Below, one piece after another: positions 7,499 to 16,876 of a DNA stretch of 64,000 bases; within the stretch, counting starts at the first letter, position 1; every line of letters begins with the position of its first letter. The DNA lies in assembly GCF_001439805.1 (NCBI RefSeq), contig NZ_JYLK01000003.1, positions 310,001-374,000 on the forward strand, written 5' to 3'. A model generated the notes under the pieces. It was not told the origin of the DNA. It was given only the letters and a program-made list of their open reading frames with translations, and did no database searches. The DNA is from Pseudomonas trivialis (lineage in GTDB: Bacteria; Pseudomonadota; Gammaproteobacteria; Pseudomonadales; Pseudomonadaceae). The position numbers were made by a program, and so were the translations under genes.

Positions 7499-9738
7499 AA
7501 ACCGAAGATTTCGAAGAGCTGCTTGCCAACTGTGCCGACGAGCCCATTCGCTTTCCCGGGGCGATTCAGCCCCACGGCGTGCTGCTGACGCTGTCGGAGC
7601 CCGACCTGAACATCATCCAGGTCAGTGCCAACGTCGGCACCCTGTTCGGCCATGCGCCCGAGTCGCTGCTGGGCCAGCCGCTGCACACGCTGATCGGCGC
7701 CGAGCATGCCGAGGCGGTGCGCGGCATGGCCGCGCACAATACGTTCGCCGACGCGCCGCCCCTGCATGTCAGCCTCAATGGCACACAGTTCCTGGGCCTG
7801 CTGCATCGCCATCAACGCGTGCTGGTGCTGGAGTTCGAGCCACGGCTTGAGGATTTCAAGCCACGGGCACTCAGCGGTCACGTCAGTAACCTGGGCAAGA
7901 TGCTGCAACGCCTGCAATCGGCGAAAACCCTGCAGGCGCTGTACGAAATCAGCGTGACCGAAATCCAGGCCATGACGGGTTACGACCGCGTGCTGATCTA
8001 CCGCTTTGAAGAGGAAGGCCATGGCCAAGTGATCGCCGAAGCGTCGGCACCGTCCATGGAACTGTTCAACGGCCTGTTCTTCCCGGCGTCCGACATCCCC
8101 GAGCAAGCCCGCGAGCTGTACCGCACCAACTGGCTACGCATTATCCCCAATGCGGCTTACGAACCGGTGCCGCTACTGCCCAAGCTGCGCCCCGACATCG
8201 ACCAGCCGCTGGACTTGAGCTTCGCCACCTTGCGCAGCGTGTCGCCGATTCACTGCCAGTACATGCAGAACATGGGCGTGCTGTCGTCCATGAGCATTTC
8301 GCTGATGAAAGGTGACAAGCTCTGGGGCCTGATCAGTTGCGGCAACCGTGAACCGCTGTTGGTGCCGCACGAGCTGCGTAGCGCCTGCCAGACCATCGGC
8401 CAGGTGCTGTCGTTGCAGATCAGCGCCATGGAAGCCCTGGAGCTGAGCCGTCAGCGCGAAGAAAAAGTCGACGCCCTGGCCTTGCTGGATCAGGCGATGA
8501 AAGCGTCGCAAAACAATGTGTTCGATGGCCTCGCCCAACGCGGCCAGTTGCTGATGGACCTGACCTTGTCCGGCGGCGTGGCCATCATCGAGGACAAGCA
8601 ACTGCACCGTTACGGCAACTGCCCGGAGCCTTCGCAGATCCGAGCGTTGCATCGCTGGTTGCAACAGAACGGCGAGCCGGTGTTCGCCAGCCACAACCTG
8701 GCGGCGCTGTACCCGCCGGCGGCCGATTTCCAGCAAGTGGCCAGCGGCGTGCTCGCCATGAGCCTGCCCAAGCCTGTGGACAACGGTGTGCTGTGGTTCC
8801 GCCCGGAAGTGAAGGAAAACATCAGTTGGAGCGGCGACCCGAACAAGCCACTCGCCCTGGAAAGCTCCGACGCCGGCATGCGCCTTCGCCCACGCACTTC
8901 GTTTGAAATCTGGAAAGTGGAAATGGCGGGCATCTCCACCAAGTGGAGCCACGGCGACCTGTTCGCCGCCAATGACCTGCGCCGCTCGGCCCTGGAAAAC
9001 GACTTGTCGCGCCAGGTGTTGCGCGAGCAACAGGCGGTGCGCGCGCGTGACGAGCTGGTGGCGGTGGTGTCCCACGACCTGCGCAACCCGATGACCGTCA
9101 TCTCGATGCTCTGCGGCATGATGCAGAAGGCATTCAGCTCCGATGGCCCACACACGTCGCGGCGGATTTCCTCGGCGATCGACACCATGCAACAGGCAGC
9201 GGCGCGCATGAACGTGTTGCTGGAAGACTTGCTCGACACCTCGAAAATCGAGGCCGGCCGCTACGTGGTCAAGCCGGTGCCGCTGGATGTGAGCCAGATG
9301 TTCGAAGAGGCGTATTCACTGCTGGCGCCGCTGGCGATGGAAAAAGGCATCGACCTGTCGTTCAACACCGAGCCCGGCCTGCTGATCAATGCCGACCCGG
9401 AGCGCCTGTTCCAGGTGCTGTCGAACCTGATCGGCAATGCCATCAAGTTCACCCCGCGCCAGGGCAATATCGGGATCAGCGCCATGAGCAACGGCGAGGA
9501 TATTGTGTTTTCGGTACGCGATTCGGGTGAGGGCATTGCGCCGGACCAACTGCCCTATGTGTTCGATCGCTACTGGACCCAGGCTGAAAACAATCCCACG
9601 GGCAGCGGGCTCGGGTTGTATATCACCCAGGGTATTGTTCAGGCTCACGGCGGCAAAATTGTTGCGGAAAGTGAGCTGGGACGTGGCAGCGAGTTCCGCT
9701 TCACCGTGCCCAGGGTGGCCGGCGCCGCCCGCAACTGA
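7495..9738 (+). CDS. bphP: Bacteriophytochrome histidine kinase
   Basis: This 747-residue red/far-red photoreceptor has PAS, GAF and PHY domains in the first 500 residues, then a HisKA dimerisation domain and a HATPase. C13, in LLANC, fits the biliverdin-attaching cysteine, and PASDIP with D200 is the conserved GAF chromophore motif. The phospho-acceptor is H527 in VSHDLRN, and the ATP-lid glycine motifs lie near GSGLGLY. The start is the ATG at 7495, coupled to bphO; a longer frame upstream lies inside bphO. No output gene follows directly; the lone receiver at 6308 is the nearest candidate. Confidence 0.95.
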   Translation: MKTEDFEELLANCADEPIRFPGAIQPHGVLLTLSEPDLNIIQVSANVGTLFGHAPESLLGQPLHTLIGAEHAEAVRGMAAHNTFADAPPLHVSLNGTQFLGLLHRHQRVLVLEFEPRLEDFKPRALSGHVSNLGKMLQRLQSAKTLQALYEISVTEIQAMTGYDRVLIYRFEEEGHGQVIAEASAPSMELFNGLFFPASDIPEQARELYRTNWLRIIPNAAYEPVPLLPKLRPDIDQPLDLSFATLRSVSPIHCQYMQNMGVLSSMSISLMKGDKLWGLISCGNREPLLVPHELRSACQTIGQVLSLQISAMEALELSRQREEKVDALALLDQAMKASQNNVFDGLAQRGQLLMDLTLSGGVAIIEDKQLHRYGNCPEPSQIRALHRWLQQNGEPVFASHNLAALYPPAADFQQVASGVLAMSLPKPVDNGVLWFRPEVKENISWSGDPNKPLALESSDAGMRLRPRTSFEIWKVEMAGISTKWSHGDLFAANDLRRSALENDLSRQVLREQQAVRARDELVAVVSHDLRNPMTVISMLCGMMQKAFSSDGPHTSRRISSAIDTMQQAAARMNVLLEDLLDTSKIEAGRYVVKPVPLDVSQMFEEAYSLLAPLAMEKGIDLSFNTEPGLLINADPERLFQVLSNLIGNAIKFTPRQGNIGISAMSNGEDIVFSVRDSGEGIAPDQLPYVFDRYWTQAENNPTGSGLGLYITQGIVQAHGGKIVAESELGRGSEFRFTVPRVAGAARN

Positions 9739-9819
9739 TCCGCAGGCAAACGGGGCGCCATAATCGACACGGCCTGCGTTATCCTGCGGGCCTGTTTCTC
9801 ACTGTGAGTCGCCCGTTTC

Positions 9820-11712
9820 ATGCTTGAGCAGTCGTCGCTACCCTCTGTCCTTGCCGGCCCCCTGCTACGGCGCCTGGAGCCCAGACGCCTGGTTCTGTGG
9901 CTGGTCGCCAGTTGCGAACTGACGCTTGCGTTGAGGCTGCGATTGCCCGACACAACCCTGGACATCGACCTCGATGCACATTGCCAGGTGGTGCCCGTCG
10001 GCCGTCACGCGTTTATCCACCTGATCGACGTGCCGATGGCTGACGCCCTGCCGCAGGATGTGAGCATCGGCTACGACCTGCTGGTAAACGCCAGTCCCAT
10101 GGCCGAGTGGGCGCCGCATCTGCTGTACGCCGGCACCAAATGCCCAAGCTTTGTGCTGCACAGCCGCATCCATCAATTGCTGCATGGCTCCTGCCGCAAA
10201 CCTCACCACAGCGCCGACGAGGGCTTGCTGTGCGCCGACCGTCTGCTGGCGAGCGCCCATACTCCCGCCGAACGCCCGGCCCTGCTGATGATGAGCGGCG
10301 ACCAAGTGTATGCCGATGATGTCGCCGGGCCGATGCTCAGGGCGATTCACGCGCTGATCGAACGCCTGGGTCTGTTCGACGAGCACCTGGAGGGCGCGGT
10401 GGTGGACGACAGCGCCAACCTCTACGGGCACCACGCCAGTTACTACCACCGCGCCGACCTGCTACCGGCGCTGGACAGCAACCAGACCCTGCGCGAGCGC
10501 TTCTTCGGCGGCACCAAAAAGCCGATTTTCACCAGCAGTACCGCTGACAATCACCTGGTGACCTTCGCTGAGGTGATCGCGATGTACCTGTTGGTGTGGT
10601 CACCGATCCCATGGAGCCTGATAACTCCCGAACCGCCGCCACTGAGCGGGGACGAACCGCAACGCTACGCGCGCGAACAGGTACACATCGATCAATTCCG
10701 CCACGGCCTGCCTGGCGTCGCGCGCGTGCTCGCGCACCTGTCGACGTTGATGATCTTCGACGATCACGACATCACCGACGATTGGAACCTCAGCGCGCAA
10801 TGGGAGGAAACCGCCTACGGCCACCCTTTCTCCAAGCGCATCATCGGCAATGCGCTGCTCGCCTACATGCTCTGCCAGGGCTGGGGCAATCAGCCAGAGG
10901 CGTTTGACGACCTGGTTGAGCAAACCCAGGCACTCGCCGGCCACGCGCACAACAATCACTTGAACGCCGTTGCGCAGGATGAGTTGATCGATACATTGTT
11001 GAAATTTCAGCAATGGCACTACGTGCTGCCCACCACCCCGGCCCTGCTGGTGCTCGACACTCGCACCCGGCGCTGGCGCAGCGAATTCACCCTCAAGCAG
11101 CCTTCCGGCCTGCTGGACTGGGAAGCCTTGTGTGAACTGCAACAGGCCCTGCTGGATCACCCTTCGGCGATCATCGTCTCCCCTGCGCCGGTGTTTGGCG
11201 TCAAGCTGATCGAGACCGTGCAGAAGGTGTTCAGCTGGTGCGGCTACCCGCTGCTGGTGGACGCTGAAAACTGGATGGCCCATCGCGGCGCGGCCCAGGT
11301 GATCCTCAATATTTTCCGCCACTCCCGCACGCCGGGTAACTACGTGATCCTCTCCGGTGACGTGCACTACTCGTTCGTCTACCAAGTGCTGATTCGCCAC
11401 CGCAACGGCGGCCCCAGGCTCTGGCAGGTCACCAGCAGCGGCATCAAGAACCAGTTTCCCCCGCGTTTGCTGGAGTGGTTCGACCGCCTCAATCGCTGGC
11501 TCTACTCACCACGCTCCCCACTCAACTGGTTCACTCGTCGGCGCACCATGCAGGTGGTACCGCACATCCCCGAACATGCCGAAGCCGGGGAACGGCTGTG
11601 GAACTCGGCGGGCATCGGCCAGGTGTTTTTCAATGCGCAGGGCCAGCCTGAGGCGATCTACCAGCACAACGCGGACGGGAAGCCCAGGACGAGGATGGTG
11701 GAGCCCGGGTGA
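9820..11712 (+). CDS. PhoD-like metallophosphatase family protein
   Basis: This 630-residue protein belongs to the PhoD-like phosphatase group. Metal-binding motifs are clear: SGDQVYADD in the first half, then FDDHDITDDW, and SGDVHYSF near the C-terminus. No signal peptide is evident, unlike classical secreted PhoD, so an intracellular location is more likely. The substrate is unknown. It begins about 80 bases after bphP on the same strand and may or may not share its transcript. The gene is intact, with codon use like its neighbours. Confidence 0.82.
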   Translation: MLEQSSLPSVLAGPLLRRLEPRRLVLWLVASCELTLALRLRLPDTTLDIDLDAHCQVVPVGRHAFIHLIDVPMADALPQDVSIGYDLLVNASPMAEWAPHLLYAGTKCPSFVLHSRIHQLLHGSCRKPHHSADEGLLCADRLLASAHTPAERPALLMMSGDQVYADDVAGPMLRAIHALIERLGLFDEHLEGAVVDDSANLYGHHASYYHRADLLPALDSNQTLRERFFGGTKKPIFTSSTADNHLVTFAEVIAMYLLVWSPIPWSLITPEPPPLSGDEPQRYAREQVHIDQFRHGLPGVARVLAHLSTLMIFDDHDITDDWNLSAQWEETAYGHPFSKRIIGNALLAYMLCQGWGNQPEAFDDLVEQTQALAGHAHNNHLNAVAQDELIDTLLKFQQWHYVLPTTPALLVLDTRTRRWRSEFTLKQPSGLLDWEALCELQQALLDHPSAIIVSPAPVFGVKLIETVQKVFSWCGYPLLVDAENWMAHRGAAQVILNIFRHSRTPGNYVILSGDVHYSFVYQVLIRHRNGGPRLWQVTSSGIKNQFPPRLLEWFDRLNRWLYSPRSPLNWFTRRRTMQVVPHIPEHAEAGERLWNSAGIGQVFFNAQGQPEAIYQHNADGKPRTRMVEPG

Positions 11713-11871
11713 ATTTTCTTACTCGGACATTCCTATCCTCACACATCAATATCAGAACCATCACAACCGACTGTTTTTTATGAAATTTCAAGAATAATTT
11801 CAATCCCTTTCGTTCACAGAAAAAGTGCCAGGCTCTGATCAGACTTTGAGAAAAGGCTGATCGATGATCGA

Positions 11872-11899
11872 TTGTCATATGAACCTATTTTGGTACACT
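11872..11899 (+). promoter_or_regulatory. Sigma-70-type promoter before the broken toxin gene
   Basis: TTGTCA (11872-11877), 16 bases, then TACACT (11894-11899). The predicted transcription start falls almost on the GTG at 11905, so the toxin message may have been nearly leaderless. Confidence 0.5.
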
Positions 11900-11904
11900 C
11901 GTCT

Positions 11905-12246
11905 GTGAAAAACCCACACTCGGTATTAAGCGTCACTTTTTTCGAACGGATGCTGGCAACGAACCCGTCCGTGAATGGCTGATGTCAATGCCAAGGGAGT
12001 ACAGGAGACTCATTGGCATTGACATAAAGTCGGTGCAGTTTGGATGGCCACATGGAATGCCTTTGGTAAGAAAGATGGAGCATCGTCTTTGGGAAATCCG
12101 AACCGATCTGGGTACAAACATTGCTCGAGTCATTTTTTACGTTGCTTGATTGCGAGATAGTCCTGCTTCACGGGTTTATCAAAAAGAGCCAGAAGACTCC
12201 GTCGATCGCGTTGAACATCGCCAGGCTGCGCAAAAACAAACTATGA
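11905..12246 (+). pseudogene. HigB/RelE-type toxin broken by two frameshifts
   Basis: Joined across frames, this stretch encodes a phage Gp49/HigB-like toxin of about 113 residues, with recognisable segments FFRTDAGNEPVREWL, RKMEHRLWEIR, ARVIFYV and LLHGFIKKSQKTP. Translation in one frame is impossible: a base is missing in the T-run at 11937-11942 and a base is extra at 12146-12147 (GCTTGAT where GCTGAT would restore the frame). The intact antitoxin gene follows 10 bases later. Family members cut mRNA on the ribosome; this copy is probably inactive unless ribosomes slip at the T-run. Confidence 0.75.
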
Positions 12247-12256
12247 GGAACATCCC

Positions 12257-12562
12257 ATGAACAAGCACATCGGCTCCAGCTTCGATGACTTCCTCAACGA
12301 AGACGGACTTATCGAGGAGGTCTCAGCTGCCGCACTCAAGCGTGTCATTGCGTGGCAGTTGGCAGAAGCGATGAGGGCGCAAAAGGTCAGCAAAAAAGCG
12401 CTGGCCGAACGCATGCATACCAGCCGTACCGCTGTAGATCGGGCCCTTGACCAGAACGATGCAGGCATGACACTTGCCACACTTGCCTGCGCGGCCAGGG
12501 CGTTGGGCCAACGAGTGGAGGTACGTCTGGTACCAAACAATAGCCAGTCGCCATTCCACTAA
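12257..12562 (+). CDS. HigA-type antitoxin, XRE/Cro helix-turn-helix protein
   Basis: This 101-residue protein has a helix-turn-helix in its centre (about residues 40-90: KVSKKALAERMHTSRTAVDRAL). It corresponds to antitoxins paired with Gp49/HigB toxins, which bind both the toxin and their own promoter. It sits directly after the broken toxin, the usual toxin-first order of this family, and is itself intact. With the toxin broken it is now probably an orphan antitoxin, possibly retained as a regulator or protective factor against similar toxins. Confidence 0.82.
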   Translation: MNKHIGSSFDDFLNEDGLIEEVSAAALKRVIAWQLAEAMRAQKVSKKALAERMHTSRTAVDRALDQNDAGMTLATLACAARALGQRVEVRLVPNNSQSPFH

Positions 12563-12681
12563 AGCAGCACACTCCTCCTATTCAAACCCCACAGCCCCCC
12601 ATGTACAGTGAGCCCTGCCACGGAGTATCGGCGCCCACACACACTGGCCTTTGACGCCAGCACACGCAGGGAAGCGCGTAG

Positions 12682-13695
12682 ATGGACGATATATCCGGCA
12701 ATAACCCGTTGGGCAATGACGTTTCCGACCTCAACGCCGACATGCTGCATGCCGTCATGGAGCTGGTCAGCGACGGGATCTGGGACTGGAACGCCAACAC
12801 CGGCTTCGTCTACCGCAACCCCGGCTGGTACGAGATGCTCGGTTATCCCCGCCACTCCCTGGAAAACAATGTGTTTACCTGGGAGAACGTCATTCATCCG
12901 GATGATTACCCCGGCGTGATGGTTATTTTCGATGACTACATCAATCAGCGCGCGCCCCATTACCAGTCTGAATATCGCTGTCGGAAAAAAGACGGCAGTT
13001 ACCTGTGGATCGAAGACCGGGGCTATGTGATTGCGCGCAACCCCGACGGCTCGGTGGGGCGCATGGTCGGCGTGCACCGTGACATTCATTCGCGCAAACA
13101 CTCCATCGAACAACTGCAAAAGCGCAACCAGTCCCTTGAAGCGCTGGTCGCCGAACGCACCCGTGAACTGTCGCGGGTCAATCAACAGCTGCAGCTGCAA
13201 CTGGACGAGAACCGCATCCTCGCCGAACAGGACGCCCTGACGCACATCGCCAACCGTTATCGCCTGGAGAAAGTCCTGCTGGAAGAATGCGAGCGTGCCG
13301 AGCGCTTTCGCCTGCCGTTGACGCTGGTGGCCATGGACATTGACGACTTCAAGCTGATCAATGACCGGCACGGTCACGGCGTGGGCGACGAAACCCTGCT
13401 GCGGGTGGTCGAGGGCTTGAATGCGTGCATGCGCAACGACGACCTGCCGGCCCGCTGGGGCGGCGATGAGTTCATGGCGGTGCTGCCCGGAACCACACTG
13501 GATGCGGCAAAACAGGCGGCCGAACACATTCGTCAGCACATCGCGCAATTACCCACCTTGCACGATGTTTGCGTGACCTTGAGCCTGGGCGTGGCGCAAC
13601 GTCACAGGGGGGAATCGGCGGCCGCGTTGATGAGGCGCGCCGATCAGGCGTTGTACCGGGCCAAGGCAGCGGGCAAGAACAGGGTGTCGGAGTAG
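12682..13695 (+). CDS. PAS-GGDEF diguanylate cyclase
   Basis: This 337-residue cytoplasmic protein has an N-terminal PAS domain (about residues 20-145), a linking coiled coil (about 145-185) and a GGDEF domain. The active-site motif is an intact G260-G-D-E-F264, and an RNDD sequence (R251-D254) five residues before it is a typical inhibitory I-site. It should make cyclic di-GMP in response to a small ligand, light or redox cue bound by the PAS domain, and be product-inhibited. No partner phosphodiesterase lies nearby. Confidence 0.92.
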   Translation: MDDISGNNPLGNDVSDLNADMLHAVMELVSDGIWDWNANTGFVYRNPGWYEMLGYPRHSLENNVFTWENVIHPDDYPGVMVIFDDYINQRAPHYQSEYRCRKKDGSYLWIEDRGYVIARNPDGSVGRMVGVHRDIHSRKHSIEQLQKRNQSLEALVAERTRELSRVNQQLQLQLDENRILAEQDALTHIANRYRLEKVLLEECERAERFRLPLTLVAMDIDDFKLINDRHGHGVGDETLLRVVEGLNACMRNDDLPARWGGDEFMAVLPGTTLDAAKQAAEHIRQHIAQLPTLHDVCVTLSLGVAQRHRGESAAALMRRADQALYRAKAAGKNRVSE

Positions 13696-13710
13696 ACCGC
13701 AACGTTATTA

Positions 13711-13854
13711 ATGACCCGGCGACTTTTGCTGCTGATGCCCGGCGGCAAGTCGCGGCACATCAGCCGCGTGTTGGCACCGCTGACTGTTGAGCCTGCGGTG
13801 CTGGAGCAAGGGCTGGATATTCGGCAAACGTGTCTTGCGCGACTGGACGAGTAG
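13711..13854 (+). CDS. Possible 47-residue small protein
   Basis: An ATG at 13711 opens a frame of 47 codons ending TAG at 13852-13854. It encodes an arginine/leucine-rich peptide with no recognised motif. There is no clear ribosome-binding site. It could be a remnant or chance frame; it is listed because the gap between genes is otherwise unexplained. Confidence 0.25.
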   Translation: MTRRLLLLMPGGKSRHISRVLAPLTVEPAVLEQGLDIRQTCLARLDE

Positions 13855-13939
13855 CACGCATGCGCCTTGACCTCACCCCCCTCCCCCCTGAAAATGCCCG
13901 ACGCTTTTTGTCTCCGTTTACTGAAGTAGTGAAATTTCA

Positions 13940-14644
13940 ATGCCTGATTCCCACCTCGAAGAATCCGTAGCCACCTTGCACGCCAAGGCTGAATACGAAA
14001 ACGCCATCAATCTTTCACAGCATGTGCCTGCGGCCAAGATCATCAGCGAGATGGTGCTGGACGCGTTTCACACCTCGAAGGAAAGCGATCAGATCCGCGA
14101 GTTGCGCGTGGCTATCCGCCAGGCTCACGACGCTTTCGACGATGACAAGGCCTATGACCTGATGGGCCGACTCAAGCAGCTCAAGGACGCGGAAGCGGCC
14201 GACAACCTCGCCCTTGAGGACCTGAGCAGCACGTTCTCGATCAGCCGTATTCTGTCCAGCTTCAAGGACGACCCCGAGTTTCAGGAGCTGGTGTATGGCC
14301 TGGCCCTCAAGGTGCTGAACCAGTCGCATCAAGCCATCAGCAATCCGAGCGCCGGCAAGAGCAAGGCCGCGCGTAGCAAAAAAGACGCTGAAGTGTTCGT
14401 GATCAGCAAGGATGGCGTCAGCGTCACCCTGCCGCTGCGCACGCCGCGCTCCAGGCTCAATGTCGACCGTGAGGCATTCGAGTTCCTGGGGTTCAGCTTC
14501 GTGGGTGAAGGCGATGAGGCCGAGCTGGAAGTCGAGAGCTTTGTGGATAACTCAGGCGCCGAACAGCCGCTGAACCGCAAGAGCGTGATCACCGCGCTGC
14601 AGCAGCAGACGGCGTTCGCCGGTTACAGCATCGCGCAGCAGTAA
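13940..14644 (+). CDS. Conserved hypothetical protein, H-NS-like layout suspected
   Basis: This soluble 234-residue protein has a long charged helical N-terminal half (about residues 1-130), a basic linker with KSKAARSKKDAE, and a beta-rich C-terminal domain. There is no membrane segment or enzyme motif. The helical oligomer-like part plus basic linker loosely recalls nucleoid-binding proteins, but that is weak inference and I assign no function. It stands alone, with its ATG at 13940 and a 50-base gap to the next repeat. Confidence 0.7.
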   Translation: MPDSHLEESVATLHAKAEYENAINLSQHVPAAKIISEMVLDAFHTSKESDQIRELRVAIRQAHDAFDDDKAYDLMGRLKQLKDAEAADNLALEDLSSTFSISRILSSFKDDPEFQELVYGLALKVLNQSHQAISNPSAGKSKAARSKKDAEVFVISKDGVSVTLPLRTPRSRLNVDREAFEFLGFSFVGEGDEAELEVESFVDNSGAEQPLNRKSVITALQQQTAFAGYSIAQQ

Positions 14645-14696
14645 ATAGGCGAGGGGCTGTTGTGCCAAGCATGCTTGCTGTGGCGAACGGGTTTGT

Positions 14697-14833
14697 TGTG
14701 GCGAGCGGGCTTGCCCCGCGTTGGGGTGCGAAGCGCCCCCCCAATTGCACAAAATGCTGTGTGCCTGACACTGCGCGGAACACGGTTTTGGGGCTGCTGC
14801 GCAGCCCAACGCGGGGCAAGCCCGCTCGCCACA
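14697..14833. repeat. 135-bp palindromic REP-like element, copy 2
   Basis: Both ends match the other copies. Degenerate half-copies flank it (GTGGCGAACGGGTTTG at about 14680 and CCCGCCCGCCAC after 14838), as if a second element had been inserted into or decayed around it. Confidence 0.88.
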
Positions 14834-14884
14834 AGAAGCCCGCCCGCCACAGGGAGGGAGTTGCCAGATTGAGTCAGGGCCGTC

Positions 14885-15979
14885 TCAACTGACCGGCTCG
14901 ACCTGCGCCGCGAATACCTCGCGAAAACGCGCCATCTCGTGCTTGTTACCCACCGTCACCCGCATCCATTGCGGCCAGTTGCTCCACACCCGCCCCACCA
15001 GCACGTGATGGGCTGCCAGCCGTTCAACCACCTGCTCGGCCGGTTGCTTCAGGTCGACCATAAAACAATTGCTCTGCGACGCCGTGCAGGTGAACCCGCG
15101 CCCCTTTAACCAAGCGATGGTCTCATCCCGCGCCTGGGCATTGAGGGCTTTGCGTCGCGGCAGCAGCCTGATGTCTTCCAGACTGGCCTGCGCGCCCATC
15201 AGGCTTGCACCCGCCGGGACGTTATCGCCGCCGAACACCGCCAGCCGTTCCAGCAGCGCCGGATGCCCGATCGCCAGGCCCACCCGCGCGCCGGCCATGC
15301 CGTAGATTTTCGAGAAGGTACGCAGTACCAGCAGATCGTCGTGGTCGGTCACCCAGCTCACGCAACTGGGGGCATCGCAGAAGTCGATATAGGCCTCGTC
15401 CACCACCAGCACGCTGCCCTTGGGTTTGTTCGCCAGCGCATGGCGGATCGCCTCGGTAGGCGTGAGGGTGCCGGTGGGGTTGTTGGGATTGCACAGGTAC
15501 AGCATGCCCGCCTGGGGATTGGCGGCAAGCATGGCGGGGATGTCGTGGGCATGCTCGGCATTCAGGCTCACCTCGCGCACGGGCGCGCGCCACGCCTGCG
15601 CAGACTGGTGTGGCACTTCGTAGGACGGTGTGGGCATTACCAGGCCACGGGTGGGGCTGGTAAACGCCAGGACGGCATAGCGCAGGGCGGCCATGGAGCC
15701 GGCAAACACCGCCACCTGCTCTTCGGCAATGCCCTGCTGCTGGGCGAACAGCGCGGCCAGCGCGTACATGTGCGGGTAGGGATAACGCCCCGCCGCTGTA
15801 ATCGCGCGCTGCATCGCGTCGCGGGCAGAGGCTGACGGGCCGTAGGGACTTTCGTTGTAATTGAGCCGTAGAGTGTCAGACGGTGCCGGCGCGGGGCCGG
15901 CGTGCGCCCAGTTCAGATGCCCCAGCACCGGCAACGCGGCGCCAAAGGCGAGAAGGGAACGACGACTGACGCTGACCAT
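14885..15979 (-). CDS. Tat-exported PLP-dependent aminotransferase, HisC-like
   Basis: This 364-residue fold-type I aminotransferase carries a twin-arginine signal (R6 R7 then a hydrophobic run to about residue 27), so it should act in the periplasm. PLP contacts are intact: NNPTG (about 166-170), D194 in VVDEAY and K224 in TFSKIYG. The catalytic domain resembles histidinol-phosphate aminotransferases, which are cytoplasmic, so histidine synthesis is unlikely. Known exported transaminases in fluorescent pseudomonads, such as PtaA, modify the pyoverdine side chain; equating this gene with PtaA is inference, and no pyoverdine genes lie in the window. Confidence 0.85.
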   Translation of the reverse strand: MVSVSRRSLLAFGAALPVLGHLNWAHAGPAPAPSDTLRLNYNESPYGPSASARDAMQRAITAAGRYPYPHMYALAALFAQQQGIAEEQVAVFAGSMAALRYAVLAFTSPTRGLVMPTPSYEVPHQSAQAWRAPVREVSLNAEHAHDIPAMLAANPQAGMLYLCNPNNPTGTLTPTEAIRHALANKPKGSVLVVDEAYIDFCDAPSCVSWVTDHDDLLVLRTFSKIYGMAGARVGLAIGHPALLERLAVFGGDNVPAGASLMGAQASLEDIRLLPRRKALNAQARDETIAWLKGRGFTCTASQSNCFMVDLKQPAEQVVERLAAHHVLVGRVWSNWPQWMRVTVGNKHEMARFREVFAAQVEPVS

Positions 15980-16064
15980 GGTGTCTACTCCTTGTAGGCG
16001 AGTGCTGAATGCTCACTGTGTAAGGAAGTATGACGAGAAGCCGGGCAGTGGATTTAACCGTGGT

Positions 16065-16760
16065 TCAGCTCGACTGCAACTTGTGCTTGAGGCTGCCCAT
16101 GACCGTCGCCTTGTTCTGCAGGTAGTCATTCAGGCCGCGTGCACGCAGCTCGCAGGCGATGCAATTGCCACAGCCGTCGCCGATCACGCCGTTGTAGCAG
16201 GTCAGGGTCTGCTGGCGCACCAGCTCCAGCTGGCCCAGGTCATCGGCCAGCGCCCAGGTCTCGGCCTTGTTCAGCCACATCAACGGGGTGTCGAGGCGCA
16301 GTGTGTAATCCATGCCCAGCGCAAGCGCCTTGTTCAGTGCCTTGACGAATTCGTCCCGGCAATCGGGATAGCCCGAGAAGTCGGTTTCGCACACGCCGGT
16401 AATCACGGTTTCGGCCTTTACCTGGTAGGCGTAGATCGATGCCAATGTCAGGAACAGGATGTTGCGCCCCGGCACGAAGGTACTCGGCAGGCCAGTGCCA
16501 GAACTTTCGGTGGGCACCGGGATGTTGTCGCGGGTCAGGCTGCTGATGGCCAGCTCATTGAGCAACGACACATCCATCACCTTGTGCACGGTGGCGCCCA
16601 GCTGTTGGGCCAGACGCCGGGCCACTTCGATTTCGGCAACGTGGCGCTGGCCGTAATCAAAGGTAATGCAATGCACCTGTTCGTAACGCGCCAGGGCCTG
16701 GATCAGGCAGGTCGTCGAGTCCTGCCCGCCACTGAATACCAGAACGGCTGTTTTACTCAT
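16065..16760 (-). CDS. queC: 7-cyano-7-deazaguanine synthase
   Basis: This 231-residue enzyme makes preQ0, the precursor of queuosine in tRNA, from 7-carboxy-7-deazaguanine, ammonia and ATP. The ATP-pyrophosphatase loop SGGQDS (residues 10-15) is at the N-terminus, and a zinc site of four cysteines is complete (C188, C197, C200, C203). Length and features are those of QueC. It is read alone on the minus strand, downstream of the cyo operon terminator. No riboswitch was recognised upstream. Confidence 0.95.
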   Translation of the reverse strand: MSKTAVLVFSGGQDSTTCLIQALARYEQVHCITFDYGQRHVAEIEVARRLAQQLGATVHKVMDVSLLNELAISSLTRDNIPVPTESSGTGLPSTFVPGRNILFLTLASIYAYQVKAETVITGVCETDFSGYPDCRDEFVKALNKALALGMDYTLRLDTPLMWLNKAETWALADDLGQLELVRQQTLTCYNGVIGDGCGNCIACELRARGLNDYLQNKATVMGSLKHKLQSS

Positions 16761-16812
16761 GCTTTGGTTCCTGCCTGCTTGGAAGTGGGGAAGAGTTTAA
16801 GGGTGGCTCAAT

Positions 16813-16846
16813 AAAAAGCCCCGCGCTTCTTTCGAGGGCGGGGCTG
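16813..16846 (-). terminator. Terminator of the cyo operon
   Basis: On the minus strand AGCCCCGC and GCGGGGCT form a stem followed by a T-run. It lies just past the cyoE stop and before queC, so queC needs its own promoter. Confidence 0.85.
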
Positions 16847-16876
16847 ATTCTGGCTCAAGAGCCAGTGCTCGATGAC

